A stretch of 64,000 nt of DNA from Sphingobacterium sp. FBM7-1 (GCF_020687765.1 NZ_JAJEWJ010000001.1:744001-808000); one strand, 5' to 3'; positions 7,820-17,948 are shown, counted from the first letter of the stretch. Notes: generated from the letters alone by a model not told the origin. Program-made: numbers and translations.

Positions 7820-8926
7820 ATGAAACATACATTAGACATCGTTCCGTTACAATCTTGGATAGATACAGGCGATAAACCCCTCATCATTGCTGGACCATGC
7901 AGTGCAGAAACTGAAGAACAGGTTGTTTCTACAGCCCATTTATTAGCAAATACCGGAAAAGTAAACGTATTACGAGCAGGTATCTGGAAACCCCGCACAC
8001 GTCCGGGTGAGTTCGAAGGAATAGGCAGTGTAGGGTTGGAATGGCTAAAAAGAGCGAAGGCAGAAACTGGCTTATTGACCGCTACAGAAGTTGCTACCGC
8101 TAAACACGTTGAAGAAGCTTTGGCTGCCGGCATAGATATTTTATGGGTAGGCGCTCGTTCAACCGCAAACCCTTTCACTGTACAAGAAATTGCAGATGCT
8201 TTACAAGGTGTAGATGTACCGGTATTAGTGAAGAATCCAGTTAACCCAGACCTTTCGTTATGGATTGGCGCATTGGAACGCATCAATCGTGCAGGAATTA
8301 AAAAGTTAGGCGCTATTCACCGCGGATTCTCTTCTTTTGAGAAAACAGCTTTCCGTAACGAACCGATGTGGGATCTAGCTGTACAACTGAAATCAGCCTG
8401 TCCAGAACTTCCAATCATCAACGATCCAAGCCATATCTGTGGTAACCGCGAACTTCTCCCTTATATTGCGCAAAAAGCCATGGATATGGATCAACAAGGT
8501 TTGATTGTAGAATCACACATTGATCCATCAGTAGCATGGACCGACGCTAAACAACAAGTAACTCCTGCTGCATTGGCCGACCTTCTTGATAATTTATCTG
8601 TTCGTCATCCAGAATCCAACAACCCTGTTTTCGATGATAAACTAGCAGAGTTACGTCAGCAAATTGATAAATTGGATGATGCAATCCTAAAACAAATTGG
8701 CGACCGGATGAAAATTGCCGAAAAAATCGGTGAATACAAACGCGATAATAATGTAACTATCCTTCAAGTTAGCCGTTGGGATGAAATCCTTGAAAAAAGG
8801 GTTCAACTTGCTAAAGCGTTAGCACTTAGTGAAGACTTTACATCCAAATACTTGGAGCTATTGCATAACGAATCCATTCGCAAACAAAACGAAGTCATGA
8901 ATGCAAAACCTGTGGCGGAGGCGTAA
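7820..8926 (+). CDS. aroF: Bifunctional DAHP synthase / chorismate mutase
   Basis: Joins the first shikimate-pathway step (PEP + erythrose-4-phosphate to DAHP) to the first Phe/Tyr-specific step (chorismate to prephenate). Residues 1-270 are a type I-beta DAHP synthase (IIAGPCSAE, LRAGIWKPRTRPG, GAIHRGFSSFE, NDPSHICGNR). Residues 275-360 are an AroQ-class chorismate mutase helix bundle (ELRQQIDKLDDAILKQIGDR, AEKIGEYK). The order with mutase at the C-terminus is the common Bacteroidota arrangement and allows prephenate-linked feedback on DAHP synthase in relatives. It ends immediately before the aroA start (TAA then ATG), implying tight coupling. Confidence 0.93.
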   Translation: MKHTLDIVPLQSWIDTGDKPLIIAGPCSAETEEQVVSTAHLLANTGKVNVLRAGIWKPRTRPGEFEGIGSVGLEWLKRAKAETGLLTATEVATAKHVEEALAAGIDILWVGARSTANPFTVQEIADALQGVDVPVLVKNPVNPDLSLWIGALERINRAGIKKLGAIHRGFSSFEKTAFRNEPMWDLAVQLKSACPELPIINDPSHICGNRELLPYIAQKAMDMDQQGLIVESHIDPSVAWTDAKQQVTPAALADLLDNLSVRHPESNNPVFDDKLAELRQQIDKLDDAILKQIGDRMKIAEKIGEYKRDNNVTILQVSRWDEILEKRVQLAKALALSEDFTSKYLELLHNESIRKQNEVMNAKPVAEA

Positions 8927-10195
8927 ATGAGTTTAAAATCACTTACACTTCGTCATCCGTCGAAAGTAATACAGGGCACGGTTCAACTTACTGGTTCTAA
9001 ATCAGAGAGCAACCGTGCTCTTATTATACGTGCATTAAGCCAAGGAACAGTAAGCGTAGAAAACCTGTCTGCCGCCGCCGATACAGTCATTATGAATAAT
9101 GCCCTATCGCTGGCCGAAAAAGCTCACGAAACCGGAAATACCACAACTATAGATATTGGTCCTGCGGGCACAGCAATGCGTTTTCTCACCTCTTATCTGA
9201 ATCTGGCAAAAGGTAATTTCATCCTCACTGGCACAGAGCGTATGCAGCAACGCCCTATTGGCATTCTTGCTGATGCCCTACAAACCCTTGGAGCGAATAT
9301 AGAATATGCAGAAAACGCTGGTTTTCCTCCGCTGAAAATCGAAGGAGGCATGACACAGCAACAACGAAACGTTAAGATTCAAGGTCATGTCAGTAGTCAA
9401 TATCTATCTTCCTTATTGCTGATAGCCCCTTCGCTAGAAGAAGGACTCGTTCTAGAAATCCAGGGCGAACTGACCTCTAGACCGTATGTTACCATGACGT
9501 TAAATATGCTACAAGAAGCCGGAGTATCGCATAAGTGGATAGCGCAAACTATTGAAATCGCACCTCAAAAATTTCAACCGGCCACCATTTATGTGGAACC
9601 GGATTGGAGTGCAGCCTCTTACTGGTATGCGATTGTGGCTTTATCCGATAAAGGAGAAGTTGTGCTTCCAGGCTTAAAAGCCCACAGTCTACAAGGAGAC
9701 ATTGCTATCGTAGATATCATGACACATTTTGGCGTAGCTAGCTCCTTCCAGGAAGATGGGTTACATATTACTAAAGTAAACAAAGGGTCTGACAAAGTGT
9801 TGTTTGATTTCAAGGAGTGTCCGGATTTGGCACAGACAATCGTCGCATTGGCTGCAGGAATCCGTCGGAACATCTCCATAACGGGTGTAGAGACTTTAAA
9901 GATCAAAGAAACGGACCGTTTGGCTGCATTGAAGAATGAAATTGAAAAATTCGGTGCGACCATTGTAGCTGATGGGGAAACCTACCACGTACATACACAG
10001 AATACCTATGTTCCCGAGAACGTTACATTCGAGACCTATGAAGATCACCGTATGGCGATGGCATTTGCACCATTAGCATTAGTTTTTGACCAGGTAACAA
10101 TCAACGAACCTGACGTAGTAGAAAAGTCATATCCTGATTTTTGGAGCCATTTACAACAACAGGGGTTCAACGTTGAGCAACAGGCAAACAGTTAA
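8927..10195 (+). CDS. aroA: 3-phosphoshikimate 1-carboxyvinyltransferase (EPSP synthase)
   Basis: Transfers the enolpyruvyl group of PEP to shikimate-3-phosphate. The 422-residue product shows the two-domain family pattern: TGSKSESNRALIIRAL at the N-terminus, GPAGTAMRFLTSYL (equivalent of the NAGTAMR site), and C-terminal KIKETDRLAAL and DHRMAMAFAPLAL. The motif GPAGTAMR has Pro where many enzymes have Asn, a pattern I believe is common in Bacteroidota. It starts directly after the aroF stop and is followed after 20 bases by aroC, so the order reflects consecutive pathway steps in one transcript. Confidence 0.95.
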   Translation: MSLKSLTLRHPSKVIQGTVQLTGSKSESNRALIIRALSQGTVSVENLSAAADTVIMNNALSLAEKAHETGNTTTIDIGPAGTAMRFLTSYLNLAKGNFILTGTERMQQRPIGILADALQTLGANIEYAENAGFPPLKIEGGMTQQQRNVKIQGHVSSQYLSSLLLIAPSLEEGLVLEIQGELTSRPYVTMTLNMLQEAGVSHKWIAQTIEIAPQKFQPATIYVEPDWSAASYWYAIVALSDKGEVVLPGLKAHSLQGDIAIVDIMTHFGVASSFQEDGLHITKVNKGSDKVLFDFKECPDLAQTIVALAAGIRRNISITGVETLKIKETDRLAALKNEIEKFGATIVADGETYHVHTQNTYVPENVTFETYEDHRMAMAFAPLALVFDQVTINEPDVVEKSYPDFWSHLQQQGFNVEQQANS

Positions 10196-10215
10196 ACAAA
10201 TAGAAAAAACACATC

Positions 10216-11301
10216 ATGGCAGGAAACTCATTTGGCCAGCTTTTTAAAATAACGACTTTTGGCGAATCGCATGGAAAAGCGATTGGCGTTATTATTGACG
10301 GCTGCCCCCCCAATATTTCCATCGACGAAGATTTTATACAGTCCGAACTGGATAAACGGCGACCAGGACAATCTAAAATCACGACACAGCGTAAAGAAAG
10401 CGATACAGCGCAGATCCTATCCGGAGTGTTCGAAGGAAAATCAACGGGCACTCCTATAGCCATCCTAATACCAAATGAAGACCAGCGATCCAAAGACTAT
10501 TCCCATATTTCGGATAAATATCGCCCGTCGCATGCGGACTATACTTACCAACAGAAATATGGTATCCGTGATTATCGAGGGGGAGGACGATCTTCCGCAA
10601 GAGAGACGGCAGCGAGGGTCGCAGCGGGCGCTATCGCCAAGTTATACCTGAAGAGTCAGGGCATTGATATTTTCGCACACGTTTCGGCCGTCGGCACGTT
10701 AGAAGCACCGAATTTGGATACCACAAATTTAGCGACACTACTTGACGTCAGGGAAAACAATATCGCGCGCTGCGCCGATCCAGCAACTGCCAATGAGATG
10801 ATCGACCTAATCGACAAAGTAAGGAAAGCTGGAGATACCATTGGTGGTAAAATATCGACCATTGTCCGTGGAGTACCTGTTGGGTTAGGTGAGCCTGTGT
10901 TCGATAAGTTACATGCTGATTTAGGTAAAGCTATGTTAAGTATTAATGCTGTTCACGGCTTTGAATACGGCTCTGGCTTCAGCGGTTCTGCCATGCAAGG
11001 CTCTGAACATAACGATATATTTGTCCAAGAAGAAGGACGGGTACGCACGCGCACTAATTTTTCTGGAGGTATTCAGGGCGGCATTTCAAATGGTATGGAC
11101 ATTTTATTTCGTACAGCTTTCAAACCCGTTGCTACGATTATGCGTGATCAAGAAACCTTAAATGAGGCGGGTGATAGCACGACTATTTCAGGCAAAGGGC
11201 GTCACGATCCTTGTGTAGTTTCTCGCGCGGTTATTATCGTCGAAGCGATGACGGCACTCGTATTAGCAGATCATTTATTACGGTTTAAAGCCTACCGTTA
11301 A
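10216..11301 (+). CDS. aroC: Chorismate synthase
   Basis: FMN-dependent lyase that makes chorismate from EPSP, the last common step for aromatic amino acids, folate and other products. Full length at 361 aa, with the family signatures [17 protein letters not shown] near the N-terminus, [20 protein letters not shown] near residue 120, and the C-terminal [11 protein letters not shown]. It closes the pheA-aroF-aroA-aroC operon and is followed by a strong hairpin terminator at 11336-11368. tyrA is not in this operon, so prephenate dehydrogenase must be encoded elsewhere. Confidence 0.96.
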   Translation: MAGNSFGQLFKITTFGESHGKAIGVIIDGCPPNISIDEDFIQSELDKRRPGQSKITTQRKESDTAQILSGVFEGKSTGTPIAILIPNEDQRSKDYSHISDKYRPSHADYTYQQKYGIRDYRGGGRSSARETAARVAAGAIAKLYLKSQGIDIFAHVSAVGTLEAPNLDTTNLATLLDVRENNIARCADPATANEMIDLIDKVRKAGDTIGGKISTIVRGVPVGLGEPVFDKLHADLGKAMLSINAVHGFEYGSGFSGSAMQGSEHNDIFVQEEGRVRTRTNFSGGIQGGISNGMDILFRTAFKPVATIMRDQETLNEAGDSTTISGKGRHDPCVVSRAVIIVEAMTALVLADHLLRFKAYR

Positions 11302-11335
11302 ACCGGGAAACATAAATTCAGTATGGTCACCAATT

Positions 11336-11368
11336 AAAAAGGCAGTTTCAAATAGAAACTGCCTTTTT
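11336..11368. terminator. Bidirectional terminator between aroC and the E1 gene
   Basis: A perfect 14-bp stem (11336-11349 with 11355-11368; AAAAAGGCAGTTTC/GAAACTGCCTTTTT) with a 5-base loop. A-tract and T-tract flank it symmetrically, so it can end transcripts from both convergent genes. Confidence 0.9.
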
Positions 11369-11421
11369 AATTATTGTTATGAGCAAGCTATGCAATGTGT
11401 TGTCAAAACCGGTTATGAAAA

Positions 11422-13839
11422 CTAAAACACCTTTGGAAACGCCTTTTCGTTATATTCACTCATCATTTCGTAAGCCATTTCAACCACATCATCTACCGAC
11501 GGTTTCGTAAAATAATCACCATCAGACCCATATGGCGGGCGATTAGCTTTAGCCGTAAGTGTTCTGGGCTGTCCATCCAATAGATAATATCCATTTTGCT
11601 TTTCCAAAATTTCCTGCATTATAAATGCAGCTGCACCACCGGGCATATCTTCATCCACGACCAACAATTTATTCGTTTTCTCCAACGATTGACGGCAGAT
11701 CTCCGTACGATCGAAAGGTTGTAAGCATTGCGCATCTATGATCTCGATCGAAATCCCCAGTTTCTCTAATTCGATAGCAGCTTCCTGCACCACACGTAAC
11801 GTAGCACCATAGGAAACGACCGTAATATCTCTTCCTTCCCGAATCAGTTCAGCGACACCGATAGGCACCATAAAATCCCCAACATTAGTTGGCATTTTTT
11901 CCTTTAAACGGTAACCATTCAGACACTCTACAACAACCGCTGGTTCATCGGAGCGTAATAGTGTATTATACATTCCTGCTGCCTGTGTCATATTGCGCGG
12001 CACACAAATATGCAAACCACGGAGTCCTCCTAAAAGTACGGTCATAGGGGATCCAGAATGCCAGATACCCTCTAATCGGTGACCCCTCGTACGAATAATA
12101 ACAGGTGCTTTCTGTGTTCCTTTTGTACGATAACTTAAACATGCCAAATCATCACTCAACACAGGCATGGCATAAATCAAATAGTCTAGGTATTGAATTT
12201 CAGCAATAGGACGCAAACCACGCAGCGCCAATCCGATGCCTTTACCGATAATAGCCGACTCCCGGATACCCGTATCAAAAATACGTAGCTCGCCAAACTG
12301 TTCTTGTAACCCCGCAAAACCCTGATTAACGTCACCTATCTTTCCTACATCCTCCCCAAATGCCACAATACGTTCATCTCGCCTAAAATTAGCTTCAAAA
12401 CAGGCGTTCAACACCTCTCTTCCATCCACCATGACAATATCCTCTTCATGATGCGGAGCGATGTCCTGCTTTTTTAAAGGAGAATCCGCACTATCCGTAA
12501 ACAATTTGTCATTATACCGACCAAAATTTTCTTCTTGTTTCAGAGCATACCATGCCATCAGCGCTTCCTTTTCGGTAGAATCTATACCACGTAAGTCTCG
12601 GATAGCACGTCTTACATTACTATAAATTTCTTTTAACGAAGGCTCCGCTAAGGATTGCAAGGTTTTTAGCGGCACATCCACCAGAGGGTGGCCAACGGTT
12701 GATAGCAACGCAATAGCCTCATCTAAATCGACTTGCAACGTTTTATGATAATCAGCCCAAGCGCGCCGCTGTTCTTGACGGACGAATTCTTTGGCTTCTT
12801 TTTCCAGTTCTACTAATTCTTCTTCTTGAGCAATACCGGATTCTAATAGCCATTCTCGCATTTTCAGGTTACAATCAAACGCCTGCTCCCAAGCTAGACG
12901 GTCGGCAGATTTATAACGTTCATGCGACCCGGAAGTGGAATGCCCTTGAGGCTGTGTCAACTCCGTAACATGCACCAAGCACGGTATATGTTCCTCCCGC
13001 GCATAGCGAGCAGCCTGCTCATAAACCTCGCATAAAGCCGGATAGTCCCAGCCCCGCACCTTAAATATTTCTATACCATTCCCCTCCCCTTCACGCTGAA
13101 ATCCGCGCAAAGCTTCGGAAATATCTGCTTTTGTTGTCTGTACTTCGTTAGGTACCGATATACCGTAACCATCATCCCATACCGAAATAACGACCGGTAT
13201 CTGTTTTACCGCAGCGGCATTGACCGTCTCCCAAAATACCCCCTCCGATGTAGAAGCATTTCCAACGGTACAAAAGACAACTTCTTGTCCCTGCTGCGAA
13301 AAGTAGGTTAAATGATCTAAATTCCGATTTTCTTTATATAATTTAGAAGCCAACCCCAGCCCCATGATACGAGACATCTGTCCGCCCGTGGTAGAAATAT
13401 CCGAAGCCGAATTCTTTTGCTCCATCTGATTTAACCATTCCCCCCGCTCATTGAGCAATTGCGTGGAAAAGTGACAATTCATTTGCCGTCCACCAGACGA
13501 TATATCAGCTTCCAAACTAGGATTAGCATACAGCTGTGAGAAGAAGTGATAAATATTAGATATACCTGAGGCAAAAGCTAATGTTTGATCGCGGTAATAC
13601 CCAGAGCGCCAATCGCCCGGTTTAAAAACCTTAGCCAATGCAATTTGTGCGATTTCTTTACCATCACCAAAAACTCCGAATTTAGCTTTCCCTGTTAATA
13701 CTTCCTTGCGACCCGACAGGCTTGCAATCCGGCTCTCAACCGCTAATCTATAATCGTTTAAAATGATTTCACGAAAATCGTCAAAACTGATTTTCGACGT
13801 TTCAAAATCACTGTTTATATTCATGGTGATATTAGACAT
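11422..13839 (-). CDS. 2-oxoacid dehydrogenase E1 component, fused alpha and beta subunits
   Basis: Thiamine-diphosphate-dependent decarboxylase of a branched-chain (2-oxoisovalerate) or related 2-oxoacid dehydrogenase complex. The 805-residue chain contains an alpha-like half (about residues 1-420; cofactor region around GNASTSEGVFWE and VWDDGYGISV) and a beta-like half (about 470-805; AFGEDVGKIGDVNQGFAGLQ, DTGIRESAIIGKGIGLAL, GHRLEGIWHSGSPM, VVDEDMPGGAAAF). Two-subunit enzymes have these as separate ~400 and ~330 aa proteins; the fusion is common in Bacteroidota. E2/E3 genes are not adjacent, so the exact substrate is uncertain. The ATG at 13839 follows a good TAnnTTTG element. Confidence 0.88.
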   Translation of the reverse strand: MSNITMNINSDFETSKISFDDFREIILNDYRLAVESRIASLSGRKEVLTGKAKFGVFGDGKEIAQIALAKVFKPGDWRSGYYRDQTLAFASGISNIYHFFSQLYANPSLEADISSGGRQMNCHFSTQLLNERGEWLNQMEQKNSASDISTTGGQMSRIMGLGLASKLYKENRNLDHLTYFSQQGQEVVFCTVGNASTSEGVFWETVNAAAVKQIPVVISVWDDGYGISVPNEVQTTKADISEALRGFQREGEGNGIEIFKVRGWDYPALCEVYEQAARYAREEHIPCLVHVTELTQPQGHSTSGSHERYKSADRLAWEQAFDCNLKMREWLLESGIAQEEELVELEKEAKEFVRQEQRRAWADYHKTLQVDLDEAIALLSTVGHPLVDVPLKTLQSLAEPSLKEIYSNVRRAIRDLRGIDSTEKEALMAWYALKQEENFGRYNDKLFTDSADSPLKKQDIAPHHEEDIVMVDGREVLNACFEANFRRDERIVAFGEDVGKIGDVNQGFAGLQEQFGELRIFDTGIRESAIIGKGIGLALRGLRPIAEIQYLDYLIYAMPVLSDDLACLSYRTKGTQKAPVIIRTRGHRLEGIWHSGSPMTVLLGGLRGLHICVPRNMTQAAGMYNTLLRSDEPAVVVECLNGYRLKEKMPTNVGDFMVPIGVAELIREGRDITVVSYGATLRVVQEAAIELEKLGISIEIIDAQCLQPFDRTEICRQSLEKTNKLLVVDEDMPGGAAAFIMQEILEKQNGYYLLDGQPRTLTAKANRPPYGSDGDYFTKPSVDDVVEMAYEMMSEYNEKAFPKVF

Positions 13840-13859
13840 ATTTTAACCGATGGTTTCCG

Positions 13860-13867
13860 CAAAAGTA
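13860..13867 (-). promoter_or_regulatory. Candidate -7 promoter element of the E1 gene
   Basis: On the minus strand this reads TACTTTTG, the Bacteroidota -7 consensus, 20 bases before the ATG at 13839. The transcript would start near 13853, leaving a leader of about 14 bases. Confidence 0.5.
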
Positions 13868-14153
13868 GTAAAATATACGTGTTATTGGAAATAGCAGCAA
13901 CTGTTCATACTTTTTTTCCTCAAAAAAAAGTATGCAAAAAAACCAAACGTAGTGAGCTCATGAATACCAAAATAAAACATGAATTCATAAATCGTCGCTT
14001 CGGATGTTTGAGAGATCGGATAGTACTAAGGATGAGTTTCTACATATCTCAAAAATCCGGATGCGACCTTAGCGTTAAAAAAGGGATAATACAATATTTT
14101 AAAATACAATATTTTAAGTAGTGGGGTTATGTAAAAAAGACTAAAATACTCCG
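13868..14153. other. Intergenic region with three repeat structures, no gene recognised
   Basis: Between the divergent E1 and purL promoters. It holds an A/T hairpin (13906-13917 with 13923-13934, CATAC followed by T-tract and its complement), an imperfect large inverted repeat (13994-14016 with 14044-14067, see its own entry), and a 15-base tandem duplication of AATACAATATTTT (14088-14100 and 14103-14115). An 80-codon open frame crosses the region but has no family resemblance and breaks no rules of chance, so I do not call it. Confidence 0.55.
13994..14067. repeat. Imperfect inverted repeat with 23-24 base arms
   Basis: The left arm begins GTCGCTTCGGATGTTTGAGA and the right arm, read on the other strand, begins GTCGCATCCGGATTTTTGAG. 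Roughly 19-20 positions match with one inserted base, around a 27-base loop. No T-tract follows, so it is not an obvious terminator. It could be a structured RNA, a decayed miniature transposable element or a REP-like element. Confidence 0.5.
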
Positions 14154-14161
14154 TATATTTG
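14154..14161 (+). promoter_or_regulatory. Candidate -7 promoter element of purL
   Basis: TATATTTG matches TAnnTTTG. It overlaps the first in-frame codon upstream (14159), which therefore cannot be the translation start, and places the transcript start near 14167, about 34 bases before the ATG at 14201. Confidence 0.55.
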
Positions 14162-14200
14162 TACTTTGATTTGAAGAACGTTCAAAATACACCATTAGTA

Positions 14201-17200
14201 ATGATTCATTTCTTTGTGAACCCCAGTCACACCGTGTATGGTGTGCAAACCCAAAACGATTTATCGGTAGAAGATATCTCCAGATTAAACTGGCTGTTTG
14301 GAAGCGCGCAAAAGCTCGATGAACAGACGTTAACCAACTATTATGTCGGTCCTCGCGCTGCAATGGTAACTCCTTGGAGCACCAATGCTGTTGAAATTAC
14401 ACAAAACATGGGTATTCAAGGTATTATCCGCATAGAAGAATTTTATCCAGTAGATGAAAACTTTACGGATTTCGACCCGATGATTTCTCAGAAATATACT
14501 GCATTAACCCAAGATATATACACGATCAATATCCAACCGGAACCCATCTTGGAAATTGACGATATTGCTGCATATAATGAATCCGAGGGCTTAGCATTAA
14601 ATCCCGAAGAAGTCGATTATTTAAATAAGCTTGCTGAGAAAATCGGACGTAAGCTGACGGACTCAGAAGTTTTTGCATTTTCACAGGCGAATTCAGAACA
14701 TTGCCGACATAAGATATTCAACGGAACCTTTATCATCGATGGCGAAGAGCAACCCTCTTCCCTATTTAAACTGATTAGAAAAACATCCGAAGCAAATCCT
14801 AACGAAATTGTTTCAGCATATAAAGATAATGTTGCATTTGTTAGAGGCCCTAAAGTGACCCAGTTTGCACCAAAATCAGCAGACAAACCCGACTTCTACG
14901 AAGAAAAAGTGTTTGAATCCGTACTTTCCCTGAAAGCGGAAACGCATAACTTCCCGACAACTGTCGAGCCCTTTTCGGGCGCTGCCACCGGATCCGGCGG
15001 TGAAATCCGCGATCGCCTAGCGGGTGGCCAAGGAGCGTTGCCGTTAGCGGGTACCGCTGTCTATATGACTGCATATTCCCGTTTGGAAGGAGATGCTTCA
15101 CAAGATAAGCCTTGGGAGAACAGTATGGAAGAACGTCCTTGGTTATATCAAACCCCTATGGACATTCTCATCAAAGCGTCAAATGGTGCATCAGATTTTG
15201 GAAACAAATTTGGACAGCCGTTGATTGCTGGCTCTGTACTAACCTTTGAACACGAAGAAGAAGGCCGGAAATTGGGCTATGATAAAGTGATTATGCAAGC
15301 GGGTGGTATAGGTTACGGGAAGGCGGACCAAGCAAAAAAACACACGCCAAAAACAGGAGACAAAATTGTTATCCTCGGCGGCGAAAATTATCGCATAGGT
15401 ATGGGAGGCGCAGCCGTATCCTCGGCCGATACCGGTGCTTTTGGTTCTGGCATCGAATTGAATGCCATTCAACGATCGAACCCCGAAATGCAAAAACGGG
15501 CAGCAAATGCCATCCGTGCTTTTGTAGAATCCGATAATAACCCCATCGTTTCTATTCATGACCATGGTGCGGGCGGACACCTCAATTGTTTATCCGAACT
15601 GGTAGAGGAAACGGGAGGATTAATTGATATGGATAAATTGCCTGTTGGCGACCCCACACTATCTGCAAAAGAAATTATCGGTAATGAATCTCAGGAGCGT
15701 ATGGGCTTGGTCATTGCCGAGGACGATATAGAAACTTTAAAAAAGGTAGCTGATCGCGAACGTGCTCCTATGTATACCGTGGGAGACGTAACCGGTGATC
15801 ACCGGTTTACTTTCCAATCGCAAGCAACCGGTGAAAAACCGATGGACTACGATTTGGCTGACTTCTTCGGATCATCGCCCAAAACGGTGATGAAAGATCA
15901 TAAAATTGACCGTCAATACGCGGATCTTTCTTACGATACAAACCAGATCCCTATTTATTTAAAACAGCTTCTACAATTGGAAGCCGTCGCTTCAAAAGAT
16001 TGGTTAACAAATAAAGTAGATCGTTGTGTAGGCGGTCGTGTTGCTAAGCAACAATGTGCAGGCCCGTTGCAACTTCCATTAAATAATGTGGGGGTTATGG
16101 CACTCGACTATAACTCTACCGAAGGTATTGCCACCAGTATAGGTCACGCACCTTTAGCAGCATTGCTTGATCCGGTAGCCGGTTCGCGTAATGCGATAGC
16201 CGAAGCGCTGTCTAATTTAGTGTTTGCTCCCATCAAAAATGGTTTGGCAGGCGTTTCACTTTCCGCAAACTGGATGTGGCCGTGCAATAATGAAGGAGAA
16301 GATGCACGTTTGTACGAAGCGGTAAAGGGATGTTCCGATTTTGCGATCGCCTTAGGTATCAATATCCCTACCGGAAAGGATTCATTGTCGATGAAACAAA
16401 AGTATCCAAATGGCGAAAACGTAATTGCGCCAGGAACTTTAATTATCTCGGCCGGAGGAAACTGTACTGCTATCGATAAGGTCGTCGAACCGGTATTAGC
16501 AAAAAATGCGGGTTCTATTTACTACATCAACCTGTCTCAAGACGCCCTAAAACTGGGCGGTTCATCTTTTGCTCAGATTAACAATAAAATAGGAAAAGAA
16601 GCGCCTACGATTCAAGATGCCACCTACTTAAAAAACGCATTCAATGCCATACAGGAGGCAATATTATCAGGCAGTATAGCTGCAGGGCATGACGTGGGAT
16701 CGGGAGGATTAATAACCACCTTATTAGAAATGACGTTTGCCGACACCAACTTAGGAGCGGAATACGATTTAAGTGGGTTGGGCGAAGCGGATACCGTTAA
16801 AGCGTTCTTCAACGAAAACATCGCTGTTGTTTTGCAGGCAAAAGACGACGCCACACTGGAAACCATCCTTGAGCAGGCAGGTGTAACAGCTGTAAAAATA
16901 GGAAAAGCTATCCACGGGACAACGGTATCCATAAAAAACAATACCGATACGTTCACCTTCGACGTCGCTGAAACACGGGATACATGGTTTAAAACGTCAT
17001 TTTTACTGGATAGTAAACAGTCAAAAAATGGCATGGCGCAGGAGCGTTATAACAACTATAAAAATCAACCTATCCAAGTGGTTTTCCCTACACAATTTGA
17101 TGGTAAAAAACCCGCACGCTCCTCAAACGGAACGACGAGGCCCAAAGCAGCTATCATTCGGGAGAAAGGATCAAACTCCGAAAGAGAAATGGCCAATGCC

Positions 17201-17890
17201 ATGTATTTAGCCGGCTTTGATGTAAAAGACGTGCATATGACCGACTTAATTTCAGGTCGCGAAACACTTGAAGACATCCAATTTATAGGCGCTGTTGGCG
17301 GTTTCTCTAACTCGGATGTATTAGGCTCAGCAAAAGGTTGGGCCGGAGCATTCTTGTACAATGAGAAAGCCAAAACAACATTAGACAATTTTTTCGCACG
17401 ACCAGATACGATGTCGGTAGGTATTTGTAACGGCTGTCAATTGTTTATGGAATTGGAGATGATTAATCCTGACCATGAAGTTCACGGCAAAATGTTGCAC
17501 AACACCTCGCAGAAACACGAATCTAATTTTGTTTCCGTAAACATACAGGAGAATAATTCCATTATGCTTTCTTCTTTAGCCGGAAGCACCTTAGGTGTAT
17601 GGATTTCACACGGTGAAGGGAAGTTTAACCTTCCGCACACAGAAGATCAGTACCATATCGTTGCCAAGTATGCTTACGAGCAATACCCACATAACCCGAA
17701 TGGATCAGACTTCAACACGGCGATGATGTGTGACAAGACCGGACGCCATCTCGTAACAATGCCCCATATCGAGCGCTCTATCTTCCAGTGGAACTGGGCG
17801 TACTATCCTTCTGACAGGCAAGACGACGAAGTCACGCCTTGGTTAGCTGCCTTTGTGAATGCCAGAAAATGGTGTGAAGCGCATAAATAA
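14201..17890 (+). CDS. purL: Phosphoribosylformylglycinamidine synthase, single-chain PurL
   Basis: Fourth step of purine synthesis: FGAR + glutamine + ATP to FGAM. The 1229-residue protein is the large single-chain form with PurS-like N-terminus, linker, two PurM-like ATPase/synthetase halves (ETHNFPTTVEPFSGAATG near residue 247; GDSL-type loop GKDSLSM later) and a C-terminal class I glutamine amidotransferase domain with nucleophile Cys in GICNGCQLFMEL and catalytic His/Glu near the end. I start at the ATG at 14201 (MIHFFVNPSH), because the upstream in-frame codon falls inside the promoter. It is monocistronic, with a hairpin terminator just after the stop. Confidence 0.96.
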   Translation: MIHFFVNPSHTVYGVQTQNDLSVEDISRLNWLFGSAQKLDEQTLTNYYVGPRAAMVTPWSTNAVEITQNMGIQGIIRIEEFYPVDENFTDFDPMISQKYTALTQDIYTINIQPEPILEIDDIAAYNESEGLALNPEEVDYLNKLAEKIGRKLTDSEVFAFSQANSEHCRHKIFNGTFIIDGEEQPSSLFKLIRKTSEANPNEIVSAYKDNVAFVRGPKVTQFAPKSADKPDFYEEKVFESVLSLKAETHNFPTTVEPFSGAATGSGGEIRDRLAGGQGALPLAGTAVYMTAYSRLEGDASQDKPWENSMEERPWLYQTPMDILIKASNGASDFGNKFGQPLIAGSVLTFEHEEEGRKLGYDKVIMQAGGIGYGKADQAKKHTPKTGDKIVILGGENYRIGMGGAAVSSADTGAFGSGIELNAIQRSNPEMQKRAANAIRAFVESDNNPIVSIHDHGAGGHLNCLSELVEETGGLIDMDKLPVGDPTLSAKEIIGNESQERMGLVIAEDDIETLKKVADRERAPMYTVGDVTGDHRFTFQSQATGEKPMDYDLADFFGSSPKTVMKDHKIDRQYADLSYDTNQIPIYLKQLLQLEAVASKDWLTNKVDRCVGGRVAKQQCAGPLQLPLNNVGVMALDYNSTEGIATSIGHAPLAALLDPVAGSRNAIAEALSNLVFAPIKNGLAGVSLSANWMWPCNNEGEDARLYEAVKGCSDFAIALGINIPTGKDSLSMKQKYPNGENVIAPGTLIISAGGNCTAIDKVVEPVLAKNAGSIYYINLSQDALKLGGSSFAQINNKIGKEAPTIQDATYLKNAFNAIQEAILSGSIAAGHDVGSGGLITTLLEMTFADTNLGAEYDLSGLGEADTVKAFFNENIAVVLQAKDDATLETILEQAGVTAVKIGKAIHGTTVSIKNNTDTFTFDVAETRDTWFKTSFLLDSKQSKNGMAQERYNNYKNQPIQVVFPTQFDGKKPARSSNGTTRPKAAIIREKGSNSEREMANAMYLAGFDVKDVHMTDLISGRETLEDIQFIGAVGGFSNSDVLGSAKGWAGAFLYNEKAKTTLDNFFARPDTMSVGICNGCQLFMELEMINPDHEVHGKMLHNTSQKHESNFVSVNIQENNSIMLSSLAGSTLGVWISHGEGKFNLPHTEDQYHIVAKYAYEQYPHNPNGSDFNTAMMCDKTGRHLVTMPHIERSIFQWNWAYYPSDRQDDEVTPWLAAFVNARKWCEAHK

Positions 17891-17896
17891 TTAAGG

Positions 17897-17930
17897 AAAC
17901 GATCCGCAATTTGCGGATCGTTTTTTTATC
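17897..17930 (+). terminator. purL terminator
   Basis: Inverted repeat AAACGATCCGCAA / TTGCGGATCGTTT (17897-17909 with 17911-17923) followed by more T to 17927. The stem GATCCGC/GCGGATC is GC-rich. It begins six bases after the purL stop. Confidence 0.88.
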
Positions 17931-17948
17931 CTTCCAAGACAGGTACAC

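Noticed and set aside
13879-14121. 80-codon frame between E1 and purL
   Set aside because: Overlaps three repeat structures, has no recognisable domain or initiation signal.
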